Source: Kordia sp039026955 (GTDB lineage: Bacteria; Bacteroidota; Bacteroidia; Flavobacteriales; Flavobacteriaceae). Taken from it: a stretch of DNA of 64,000 nucleotides. The notes below the pieces were generated by a model that had not been told where the DNA came from, ran no database searches, and saw only the letters and a list, made by a program, of their open reading frames with translations. Below, piece by piece: positions 17,225 through 25,733 of the stretch (within the stretch, counting starts at the first letter, position 1; every line of letters starts with the position of its first letter). Where the stretch lies: positions 1 to 64,000 of the forward strand of contig JBCCLH010000027.1 of NCBI GenBank assembly GCA_039026955.1. The letters run 5' to 3'. The translations under genes and the position numbers were made by a program.

Positions 17225-18640
17225 TTAATTCTTCACATCAAACAAACTAAAGGAAATTCCGAAGAAATAGCCAAAATCATACACATTTCGAGTGATATCG
17301 TTGGAAGCTCTTTGGGTTTCTTCTCCTACGGTGAGTCCGTCACGTAAACGTTCTACAGGACCATACGCGATGCCTCCCGTAAAGGAAAGTCTGTTTTTGC
17401 TTCCAAAGAAAATCGTTGGACCCAGTAAGAAGTTGACACCTGTAATATCATCCGTAATTGGAATAGACACGCCAAAGCTGCCGCCGAAGTTTATTTTTTC
17501 ACCTGCAAACGGATAAAAGTTGATCATCGTTGCCAAACTTGGTACAAAAAAGTCGTTTTTGTCGGCTCCGATGACATTATCACTATCCACGTAAAAATCG
17601 CTCGAATTGTCACCAAAGTTGTTTAACGTAAGCGCAATACTAGTATTTATTTTTAAACCGCCGCTCGCCATCAATTTAAACGATCTGCTTTTTACCGTTT
17701 CGTCAGTGCCTTGTATGCCCATTTCCTTTAAAAAGTCACTTTTTTTAAAGGTAAGTTCTATCGTGGTTTTATCTTTTTCTGCTTCGTAATCAGTTACTTG
17801 CTCAAAGCTAGACGCTTCTAACATGGCGTATAATTGTTGTAGCGTTTCTACATTGGCAAGCGAAGTATTAATGCTTCTTTCTGTTTCTGTGACTACCGCA
17901 TTGGCTTCTAGTAAATTTTCTTCTGAAAGTTTCGTAGGATCATTGATGTCTCTACGGAAAAGTCGCGTTGCGGTTGCTACATTGGACTTTATAATGTTAT
18001 TTTTCTTGTTTAAGGCATCTCTAATATCATTTAAAAAAGCATAATAATCATCTTCAACAGTATTGTCAGAATCTACAACATCTTTTAAAATATTTTCCAA
18101 CTTTTCTTTGATTTTATCCTTTGTCAAATTAGGATTTGTGAGATTTGCAATAAAAACATCTTTCGCCGTTAGAATTTTTTTGCTGAGTGTGTTGGTACTT
18201 TTAATTTCTTTTGCAATGTTTTGCGCAGCCGCTTTGCCTTCCGCTCTAATCACCGTTTCTGTAACGGCAGCATCTGGCGCGTCTGAAAATTGAGGTGCCG
18301 TGATATTAAAATTTAAATTATTTGGGTTGGCTGTATTGGATTTCAGACTGCCAAATAGCGAGTTGATGGTGTAACTATTTCCTTCCACAAAAACATTTTC
18401 GCTCGTAATGGCAGGTGTGACTTTGAGCGCAAATGGATTTACATTTTTCAGTCGAATTTCCACCATACTATTGCGCTTTATCCTAGGTTTTTTGAGAGCT
18501 TCTAAGGTGCCGTCTTCTTTGATTCTATTGTAGGTAATTGTATCTTTTAAATAGTCATATTCTACTTTGTAGCGTTCTTGTGCGTGTGCGCTAAGGACAA
18601 ATGAAAGGAGTACAACACAGAGGCTTAGAAGTTTTTTCAT
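17225..18640 (-). CDS. Secreted protein with coiled middle and barrel-like C-terminus
   Basis: The start is placed at the Met opening a clear signal peptide ('MKKLLSLCVVLLSFVLSAHA'); the frame extends 17 residues upstream, overlapping the preceding gene. Residues about 20-130 are beta-rich. Residues 150-300 are helical and Lys/Asn/Glu-rich. The last 130 residues alternate hydrophobic and polar positions with Gly and aromatic residues ('FGGSFGVSIPI', 'GGIAYGPVERL', 'YFFGISFSLF'), as in outer-membrane beta-barrels. No family is recognised. Only 13 bp follow the caspase gene upstream, so it likely forms a two-gene operon with it. An outer-membrane partner of the caspase protein is a reasonable guess. 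Confidence 0.7.
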   Translation of the reverse strand: MKKLLSLCVVLLSFVLSAHAQERYKVEYDYLKDTITYNRIKEDGTLEALKKPRIKRNSMVEIRLKNVNPFALKVTPAITSENVFVEGNSYTINSLFGSLKSNTANPNNLNFNITAPQFSDAPDAAVTETVIRAEGKAAAQNIAKEIKSTNTLSKKILTAKDVFIANLTNPNLTKDKIKEKLENILKDVVDSDNTVEDDYYAFLNDIRDALNKKNNIIKSNVATATRLFRRDINDPTKLSEENLLEANAVVTETERSINTSLANVETLQQLYAMLEASSFEQVTDYEAEKDKTTIELTFKKSDFLKEMGIQGTDETVKSRSFKLMASGGLKINTSIALTLNNFGDNSSDFYVDSDNVIGADKNDFFVPSLATMINFYPFAGEKINFGGSFGVSIPITDDITGVNFLLGPTIFFGSKNRLSFTGGIAYGPVERLRDGLTVGEETQRASNDITRNVYDFGYFFGISFSLFDVKN

Positions 18641-18653
18641 AAGGAATAGTTTT

Positions 18654-21600
18654 TTATAGTTGGTTGATGATCTTCTTAACAAATATATCAATATTTTTTT
18701 CTAAGTTTTCGTTGTCCAATATTACCTCGTATTGATAGTCAGGATTCGAAGAAGGCGTTAGGGATAGTTCAATAGTTTTTTCATTTTTTGACAGATAGAA
18801 TGCAAGTTTGATTTGATCGTTTTCATTGGAAATTCTACCCACAATGCGATATCCTGTAGTACCGAACTCCGATTTTAGATAGGTGAATTTTTTATCGTCA
18901 ATTTCTTTGTCTTTACTGTATTCTGCTAAAGCGTTATTGATGTTTAACTGTATTTCTTTTGCTTTGGAACGTAGCGAAAGCGCACTTCCTATTTCAGCAT
19001 CGTACATAATTGGCAACGTGCCTTTCAGTGTAAAGTCTTTCAAAACATCATCTTTTACAGAACCAATGGCAAAATCGACATCTTCATTCGTGTTGATCAC
19101 TGGTTTTTGTATGTTGACATCTCTGATTTCGTTCTCTACGATGTATTTTGCATATTTGAGCCAAGCATCTACTTGTACGTTGTTCCCGAATTCGCCATAA
19201 TCCTTGTCTTTCAACGCTTTTAACAAGCCCCAAGCGAGGAACGAATGCTGCAAATGATTGGTTTCGTAGGCTTTGTTATTACTGCGCGAAGCAGTTAGGA
19301 TGATCGTTCCTGTTTTGTCATTCAGTTCTTGCAATGCTTTTTCTTGCGCGCGTGTACGGTTGTTTTTATCTGATTTTTCTATTTCCGCAATCGGTTCAGG
19401 ATCAGATTCTAAGATTCTGCCAGAATAGCAAGCATCCATGATTAGTATTTTTTTCTGAGGATTCATTTCCCTACCTGATAGATAGTAATTCAATTCTGTC
19501 GAAGAAAGCGCTTGTTCACTTTGCAATCGTTTATCCACAGAGATTTCAGAGAAACTTTTTCTTGTCGCATCGTTAAAATCTACAGTAATGAAATAAAAAT
19601 TACGATTGATTGTATCTTTAGGATTGTACTCTAGGGCTTCTCCCGTGATACCATGACCGCTAAAATAAAGAAGCACAACATCTTCCGCATCCGATTTATC
19701 TTGAATGTCTTTTAAAGCAGTAATAATATTCTTTTTTGTGGCTTTAGCACTTGGTAAATAGGTGATTTCGGGTTCGGTGGTGTATAAATTTTTATTGATC
19801 AATTCCACATACTTCTTCATTTCATTAGCATCATCTTCTGCATATTCCAAACCATTTTTGTAATAGTCTTCAATACCTACAAAAAGCGCATAAAGTTTTG
19901 CCGTTGAGATTGGTGTATCATTACTGTCATTAGTTGATTTTATATCGTCAGAGCTAGATCGTGTCTTTTCATATACGTAATTTAAGATCGGACCTTTACT
20001 CGTAATCGTGGTAAACGTATTAGCAGCTTTCACATAGATCGCATTATCACCTTCTACAAAGTCGTCTTTTAATTTTGAAAGATCGATTTCAAAAGTGGCG
20101 ATTCCTTTATCAAATCGCGGTCTGAGTTCTTGTTTCTCAATTCCCGCAATGCAGAAAAAGATATCACTAGCATCACCTTCTCGTTTTTGGATGGTTCCTT
20201 TGAGTGTTGTATTATCAATCAATTCATAGGAAATTTTAGGCGGTAAGTTTTTGATTTCCTTTTGAAGATTTATTTGCTTCGGATATTCACGATTACTCGT
20301 TCCAAGTACTAACGACAAAAGATCACTGTATTGATATTCTTTCTTAAACTGATCTAAATCGAAGAGTTCTTTTTTGTCGTATACGTAGTATAATTTATCT
20401 GTTTTTTTACTGGCTTTGTCGTACAATCCATTTGGAGTCACTACATACCATTCTTCATCGGAATAGTAATAGTAATCCGCCAATTTCTCAGAAGTTTTGA
20501 TATCGTAAATCTCAGACGAGACATTGTTATATCGAATAATCAAACGATCGTTAAAAATAGCGAAAGACATACCTTGAAAATAATCGATATTCATGGACGA
20601 TCGGTGACTGCCAATGTATTTTGTAAAGATGAATTTTCCTTTTTCAAAATCGTATACTTTTAGAGAACCATCAATAGTATTGTCATTTGAATAAAAAAGA
20701 AAGTATTTCATGTCATTGGAAAAACCGAGTAAAACGGAAGGTGTAATGGCATATTCCAGTCCAAACTTTCGACTGTATGTTTTAAGATTGACAGTTTGTT
20801 GTTTATCTGCTACTTTGATTTGGTATATATCTTTTTGCACATATAAGTGATCTCTTTGAGAGATTTTTACATAATCGTAAGTGACTTGAAGGTTTTCTTT
20901 AACTACTAAATTTTTATAATATACTGGAGTTTCCTCTAAATTGGCTGCATCTACTTCTTCATTTGTATATGCTTCTAAACTACTATCTGAAAGCGCATCA
21001 TGAGAAGTCATATTATTAATAAAAAAGGTGTTTTTTGGGTATTCATGATTATAATATTGATAATAACTACCATTTTTCATGTCTATTAGGTGATAGTGTA
21101 TATTAATGTATGATTCATAAACATTTTTTGTATAACCAAAGTCATTGTTTATTATGAAAAATAAATCCTCTTCATCTTCATTATTCATATGAATTCTTGC
21201 ACCTTCAAAATATATTTTAAGAATATCATAGACGTGAAAAGCTTCAGACTCTCCAAAAAAATCTAACGAAAGATTCTCCAAAATTCTAGTATTTGTTGAA
21301 GTGTCAAAAAAGAAAATAATAAGCTCTACATAATTATCTTCTCCAAATTCAAATAGAATATCTTCTATTTTTAAATATGAGAAAAAGGAAAGCAAAGATT
21401 CGCATTTTATTTGTTTATTAGCGAGTCCAATAAAAAGTAATTCATTTTTTGAAATTTTAGAGTCTCCAAGTATTTCTTTCTGAATTACGATTAATATTTC
21501 GTTATTAGACCCAAGAATTTCGTATTTGAAATTTTTATTGGAATCTGTTAAAGCTATTAAATCTAATTGTTCAGTTGCAGTTGAAATGATAATATTATCA

Positions 21601-22658
21601 TATGATTTTTTATCCTTTATGTCCTTAACATTACATATTGTTTTTTGATCATTTATATAGGTTGCAACAGTATAGTTTTTAGGCATATAAATTTTATTGT
21701 CAAAGCCAGCACTAAGTATATCTTTTTTAAATTCTAATGCTAATTGACGCGTTTTATCTTCATCACGTTCTTGATTTTTGATAGAAGCTACAAACTGCTT
21801 GTTTGAAAAATCTAAATCCAACAAGTAAATATGTTTTTTGGCAATCTCAAATCCAGCAAAACTTTTACCTGTGTAGAATTTTGCCAACGGAGAGATCATT
21901 TCGTAGGAAGTCAAAAGAAAAGCACCATTATTGTAAAAGTTAATCGCCGCCATGTTTTCTTCAAATACTTTTTTTCTTTTGTTGGTATAGGCGATACATT
22001 TATCATCATAATTGACAATGACATATTTTATGTATTTGAGTACATCAAAACCTTCAGGGAAAATCAATTCGCCGTCTTCAATATACAATCTTTCTTCACT
22101 CTCAATAGTTGAATGGACTTTTAAATCTATATCAAGAATGATTAGCGCAGATATAAGTTTTAAAGGTTTATAATCGATTTTTAAGGTATCTAAAAGCGTT
22201 ACAGCTTCTTCTTTGTCAAGTTTTCTACTGTGAATTTTTTTCTTTTTGGTATCTGAGAACATGAAGTCATCAGCAAACGCATCATCATCACAGTTTTGAC
22301 CAAAATTTATAGAATACTCAGAGAAATATACACATTTAGTACCTTCCAATTCTTCTAAGGCATCTGCAATAGAATCTGTAACACTATCAGCTACATAATT
22401 CATTTTACGAAATGGCACAATGCTATAAAAGGACATGCCATTGCGTTCAGAAATCACCAAACGGTTTTCTTTCCGATTGATATAAATGTTTCCTTTACGA
22501 TCTAAGGCATCGTATACATTCGTAAAACTGTCAAACTTTAATTCTAATTGTTGTTTGTTTTTGGAAGTGGCTGTTGTAGCTGTTTGAGAATGTCCAAAGG
22601 TTACACACAAAAAAGTACAACTAAAAAGCAGTAGTATTTTACAGATAGTCCTAATAAT
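18654..22658 (-). CDS. Large secreted caspase-family (peptidase C14) protein
   Basis: About 900 residues of beta-rich, WD40/propeller-like sequence precede a caspase domain. Counting from the TTG at 22610, the domain opens with 'YALFVGIEDYY' (about 907). The catalytic His lies in 'YFSGHG' (about 986) and the Cys in 'MDACYSG' (about 1060). About 200 residues follow, including 'PVINTNEDVDFAIGS'. No ATG or GTG starts the frame. Its only ordinary start is that TTG, which would cut a signal peptide in half. The frame reads on through 'RTICKILLLFSCTFLCVTF' to ATT codons at 22655-22658, so a rare ATT start is proposed. C14 enzymes cleave after Arg/Lys or Asp. It is divergent from the second caspase gene. 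Confidence 0.85.
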   Translation of the reverse strand: MIRTICKILLLFSCTFLCVTFGHSQTATTATSKNKQQLELKFDSFTNVYDALDRKGNIYINRKENRLVISERNGMSFYSIVPFRKMNYVADSVTDSIADALEELEGTKCVYFSEYSINFGQNCDDDAFADDFMFSDTKKKKIHSRKLDKEEAVTLLDTLKIDYKPLKLISALIILDIDLKVHSTIESEERLYIEDGELIFPEGFDVLKYIKYVIVNYDDKCIAYTNKRKKVFEENMAAINFYNNGAFLLTSYEMISPLAKFYTGKSFAGFEIAKKHIYLLDLDFSNKQFVASIKNQERDEDKTRQLALEFKKDILSAGFDNKIYMPKNYTVATYINDQKTICNVKDIKDKKSYDNIIISTATEQLDLIALTDSNKNFKYEILGSNNEILIVIQKEILGDSKISKNELLFIGLANKQIKCESLLSFFSYLKIEDILFEFGEDNYVELIIFFFDTSTNTRILENLSLDFFGESEAFHVYDILKIYFEGARIHMNNEDEEDLFFIINNDFGYTKNVYESYINIHYHLIDMKNGSYYQYYNHEYPKNTFFINNMTSHDALSDSSLEAYTNEEVDAANLEETPVYYKNLVVKENLQVTYDYVKISQRDHLYVQKDIYQIKVADKQQTVNLKTYSRKFGLEYAITPSVLLGFSNDMKYFLFYSNDNTIDGSLKVYDFEKGKFIFTKYIGSHRSSMNIDYFQGMSFAIFNDRLIIRYNNVSSEIYDIKTSEKLADYYYYSDEEWYVVTPNGLYDKASKKTDKLYYVYDKKELFDLDQFKKEYQYSDLLSLVLGTSNREYPKQINLQKEIKNLPPKISYELIDNTTLKGTIQKREGDASDIFFCIAGIEKQELRPRFDKGIATFEIDLSKLKDDFVEGDNAIYVKAANTFTTITSKGPILNYVYEKTRSSSDDIKSTNDSNDTPISTAKLYALFVGIEDYYKNGLEYAEDDANEMKKYVELINKNLYTTEPEITYLPSAKATKKNIITALKDIQDKSDAEDVVLLYFSGHGITGEALEYNPKDTINRNFYFITVDFNDATRKSFSEISVDKRLQSEQALSSTELNYYLSGREMNPQKKILIMDACYSGRILESDPEPIAEIEKSDKNNRTRAQEKALQELNDKTGTIILTASRSNNKAYETNHLQHSFLAWGLLKALKDKDYGEFGNNVQVDAWLKYAKYIVENEIRDVNIQKPVINTNEDVDFAIGSVKDDVLKDFTLKGTLPIMYDAEIGSALSLRSKAKEIQLNINNALAEYSKDKEIDDKKFTYLKSEFGTTGYRIVGRISNENDQIKLAFYLSKNEKTIELSLTPSSNPDYQYEVILDNENLEKNIDIFVKKIINQL

Positions 22659-22706
22659 TGATCGGTATTTACAGATTATGTTTTAAATTTAATCAAAATA
22701 AATTAC

Positions 22707-24536
22707 ATGCGTCACTTCCTTTTTCTCTCCTGTATGTTGCTGTCATTTCTTGCTGTAAATGCGCAAACGAAGCAAGCTTTTATGGTCGGAATAGGAAATT
22801 ATGAAGAAAGTGGTTTAGACTGGCACGATATTTCGGGTGATAATGATGTCATTTACTTGAAAGATTTTTTGATGGCGCAGGGATTTAAAGAAAAAGATAT
22901 TCATTTGCTTCGAAATCAAGAAGCTACGAAGCAGAATGTGTTGGACAGTTTGAAGCGTTTTACAGAAAAAATTAAAGATTCTACCAGTATTGTTTTTCTT
23001 TATTTCGCTACACACGGACAGCAAATCACCGATAAAAGCGGTGATGAAAAAGAAGATCAATTGGATGAAGCTATCATTTTGTACGATACGCCCAAATCGC
23101 CCGAAAAAGTTCCAAATTATGAAGGCGATAAACATCTGCTCGATGATGAATTGCAAAAGATCATCTACAATATACGCAAGCGACTCAATAAAAAAGGACA
23201 ATTAATCATGGGCGTAGATGCTTGTTTTTCGGGCACAACCGATAAAGGAACGTACGCACCGATTAGAGGAACCAATAAAAAGTTTATATTCAATGATACC
23301 ATTCCTACAAAGAAAAAAGATTCTAGCGAACTAAAAGAGTTTTTTCCTAAAGAAAAAAAGCTAGGCCCCTTTATACTTTTGACAGCTTCTAGAGCAGACG
23401 AAATCAATACACAATACAATGCAGAGTTAGGTTCGCTGACGTATGCACTCGTAAATGCTTTCAACGAAATCAAAGGTGCTAAAGAAATCAGTTATGGGTA
23501 TTTTTTTGAAAAATATTTGTTAGAATCATTTGATTTTTTAGAAAATATTTCATCTCAAAAACCAACGATTAAAGGCGATATTGATGAAACACTTTTCAAT
23601 ACTTCTGATATTACAGCAACGTATCCGTATTTCCTGACAGGTTATTTTCCCAAAGATTTTCGCGTAGATCGCGAAAGAGCGATGTCATTGCCGTACGGAA
23701 AAATTCATGGTGTGACCGAAGATGTTATTTTTAAGATTGTATATCGCGCGAATGATAGCATTGTCGGTTATGGAAAAGTCATCACTGCTAATGAAACAGA
23801 AAGTAAATTTAGTTGCAATACTTCCATAAAAAAGGAGTTTTTGAATAATTCATTACTGATTCCTGTGCAATTGCAATACAGTGTGAAGCCTTTTAAAATT
23901 CAGCTGCTTTCTGATGTTAAAAACGTCTCAGACTTTCTCTCAGAAGCAGATATGCCTTTATTTGTAGATTCGGCTGAATTTCAATTGGAGCTTAAAAATG
24001 ATTCGTATACAATCAAAAGAGGTGAGGAAATCATCATCGAAAGTTCTTCCATGGAAACATTGGCAAATGGTTTAAAATACGCTTCCTATCTTCAATACCT
24101 ATCCGATTTAGACAAAAAACAACAAGCAAAAAGAAAACTAAGTTATTATTTCAGAATACTAACGGATGATACCACAGGAATGACGATTCTGAAAAATAGA
24201 AAATCAGCTTCGTATTTTTACAATATTGCTACGATTACTTCCTCTTTTACAGTGCTTTACCCGAATCAGGAATATCGCAATGACGATCTTTTTATCAGTG
24301 AAAAATTAGGAGCGAGAAGTATGCCTTTACAATTAGACGCTTCCGCTAAAAAAGTATTGCTCATGGAACAGAAAAAAAGCAATAGTTATTACATTCCGAA
24401 CCTAAATTTTCACAAATCAATCTTCAATAATGAGTATTTGTATATGGATGAAATACTGCCAGAAAATAGCATCTTTCCTAAAATAGAAACAAGGCTCTTA
24501 AAGCCGAATAAACGTTTGAAACTCTTTATTTTTTAG
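22707..24536 (+). CDS. Secreted metacaspase-like (peptidase C14) protein
   Basis: A signal peptide (1-19, ending VNAQ) is followed directly by a caspase domain. 'AFMVGIGNYEESG' is the first strand, 'LYFATHGQQ' holds the catalytic His103 and 'MGVDACFSG' the Cys173. About 300 further residues of mixed alpha/beta sequence follow, with no recognised domain. The order is the reverse of the larger neighbour: here the protease is N-terminal. The two genes diverge from a gap of about 50-100 bp, so they probably share regulation. The lipoprotein with the VIT/VWA-type C-terminal domain lies 128 bp downstream. Confidence 0.87.
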   Translation: MRHFLFLSCMLLSFLAVNAQTKQAFMVGIGNYEESGLDWHDISGDNDVIYLKDFLMAQGFKEKDIHLLRNQEATKQNVLDSLKRFTEKIKDSTSIVFLYFATHGQQITDKSGDEKEDQLDEAIILYDTPKSPEKVPNYEGDKHLLDDELQKIIYNIRKRLNKKGQLIMGVDACFSGTTDKGTYAPIRGTNKKFIFNDTIPTKKKDSSELKEFFPKEKKLGPFILLTASRADEINTQYNAELGSLTYALVNAFNEIKGAKEISYGYFFEKYLLESFDFLENISSQKPTIKGDIDETLFNTSDITATYPYFLTGYFPKDFRVDRERAMSLPYGKIHGVTEDVIFKIVYRANDSIVGYGKVITANETESKFSCNTSIKKEFLNNSLLIPVQLQYSVKPFKIQLLSDVKNVSDFLSEADMPLFVDSAEFQLELKNDSYTIKRGEEIIIESSSMETLANGLKYASYLQYLSDLDKKQQAKRKLSYYFRILTDDTTGMTILKNRKSASYFYNIATITSSFTVLYPNQEYRNDDLFISEKLGARSMPLQLDASAKKVLLMEQKKSNSYYIPNLNFHKSIFNNEYLYMDEILPENSIFPKIETRLLKPNKRLKLFIF

Positions 24537-24555
24537 ATAGAATCGACGCTTTTAT

Positions 24556-24600
24556 AACGAATTCTAAATAAGGACTAACGAATACTAAAGTGACCCAAAT
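24556..24600. promoter_or_regulatory. 45-bp operator-like element, copy B (before the lipoprotein gene)
   Basis: AACGAATTCTA at 24556 is followed 21 bp later by AACGAATACTA at 24577 and then GACCCAAAT. It is the partner of the element at 13947-13991 (about 37 of 45 positions identical by eye). The distance to the ATG (64 bp) is the same, as is the offset of 'gatatttga' (24619-24627). No third copy was seen in the window. Confidence 0.65.
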
Positions 24601-24664
24601 TGTTTGTGCATTTCGTGAGATATTTGAAGTGTAAATCAAGTATAACAATTAAAAACAAACAATT

Positions 24665-25240
24665 ATGAAACGTTCAACATTTACAGTATTAGGACTAGTA
24701 GCAATGACATTTTTCGCTTGTAACACAGAAAAAAAAGAAGTAAAAGCAGAAAATGTACAAGAACTCAACCAAGTTGAAAATATAGCGGAAGAAACCACTA
24801 CGCAATTTGAAGAAAAAGCAATGGAAGATTGTATCGCATTCGCAAAGATTCAAAATGAAATCAAATTGATGGAAGCTGCGGAAGCACAACGTAAGGCAGA
24901 CAGTATTGCAAAAGCGGAATTGGACATGCAAGAAGCGATCGCAAAAGCAGAAGCAGCCAGAAAGAAAAGAGAATCGTCTCCAGCATATTTAGCACAAAGA
25001 GCCAAAGACGCAGAAGTATGGTTCAAAGCAAATTATGAAAGTGTAATCAAATCGTATGATCCATTCTACGAAGGATTGAGAGTGAAATTGACTACTGAAG
25101 GCGATATTTACGAAGTAGCATTATTCATAGAAGGCGAGTGGAGAGCAGATCAAAACTTATTAAATCAATTAGAAAAAGTAGAAGTAACCGAAGATTTTGA
25201 GCCAGGAAGAGCCGTAGCTATCACTGTAAAAAATGCCTAA
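24665..25240 (+). CDS. Lipoprotein with coiled middle and the VIT/VWA-shared C-terminal domain
   Basis: The lipobox 'FFAC' puts the lipidated Cys at residue 19. Residues 25-110 are an Ala/Glu/Lys-rich helix, probably a coiled coil ('KADSIAKAELDMQEAIAKAE'). Residues about 118-190 align without gaps to the last 73 residues of the secreted VIT/VWA protein. By eye about 26 are identical, including 'WF..NY', 'Y.G.RV', 'G.W', 'LL' and the closing 'T.KN'. No known family is recognised for this domain. The gene has the same upstream 45-bp element as the VIT/VWA gene. A membrane-anchored partner with a rod-like spacer is the likely picture. Confidence 0.8.
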   Translation: MKRSTFTVLGLVAMTFFACNTEKKEVKAENVQELNQVENIAEETTTQFEEKAMEDCIAFAKIQNEIKLMEAAEAQRKADSIAKAELDMQEAIAKAEAARKKRESSPAYLAQRAKDAEVWFKANYESVIKSYDPFYEGLRVKLTTEGDIYEVALFIEGEWRADQNLLNQLEKVEVTEDFEPGRAVAITVKNA

Positions 25241-25279
25241 GATGAATCGGAGATTTTACAAACGAGATCGTGACAAAAG

Positions 25280-25313
25280 CACCTTATCATTATGTTTGAT
25301 GAGGTGTTTTTTT
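25280..25313 (+). terminator. Terminator after the lipoprotein gene
   Basis: CACCTTATCA pairs with TGATGAGGTG (one mismatch or wobble), followed by a run of seven T. It closes the caspase/VIT locus. Confidence 0.7.
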
Positions 25314-25376
25314 GTTGGACTCGCTACGCTGTTAGATGCGCTTTGCTGTTAGATCGCGCTTTGCGCTTTTAGATGC

Positions 25377-25568
25377 TAGACCGCTTTGCTGTTAGATTTT
25401 TAGTCACGCTTTGCTTTTGTATGTTAGTATTTTAGTCGTTGAGTTTGTGAGTGTCTTTTGAGTAGAATTAACTCATTGGTACATTTTCAAATTAGCACAT
25501 TGATAAATTATTAATCGCGCTTCGCTTTGGTATTTTAGTCGTTGAGTTTGTGAGTGTTCTTTGAGTAG
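25377..25568. repeat. Gene-free repeats: 38-bp direct repeat and 'cgctttgctgttaga' phrases
   Basis: Two near-identical copies of a 37-38-bp phrase starting 'tattttagtcgttgagtt' lie at 25428-25465 and 25532-25568. Phrases such as 'cgctttgctgttaga' recur between 25324 and 25396. The 20 bp at 25377-25396 reappear exactly, inverted, at 38460-38479. The 493-bp gap holds no convincing gene. Confidence 0.6.
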
Positions 25569-25595
25569 GTTTTCTATTGAATTACTTTAAAAATG

Positions 25596-25637
25596 AAACG
25601 TCTTTGCGAGGAGTTTACGACGCGGCAATCTGTTTCT
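25596..25637. repeat. Interspersed repeat (GTCTTTGCGAGG...CAATCTG), copy 1
   Basis: 'acgtctttgcgag' and 'ggcaatctgtttct' flank a variable centre. The same pair occurs in inverted orientation at 38398-38442. Such 'ttgcgagga...gcaatctg' elements are common between genes in Bacteroidota. Confidence 0.6.
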
Positions 25638-25733
25638 AAAAAAACAAGAATATTGTTTGAAATAGAATATTACATTTCATTAACAAAGACAAATCAACAA
25701 AAACCCAACACCCAAAACCAAACACCCAACAAC

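Noticed and set aside
22815..23201. 128-residue frame opposite the second caspase gene
   Set aside because: It is antisense to the catalytic domain, and its Phe/Ile richness is a by-product of the complementary strand.
14056..25240. Caspase genes as a gasdermin or type III CRISPR-linked defence unit
   Set aside because: No gasdermin, CRISPR or nucleotide-signal genes are nearby, and all six proteins carry export signals.
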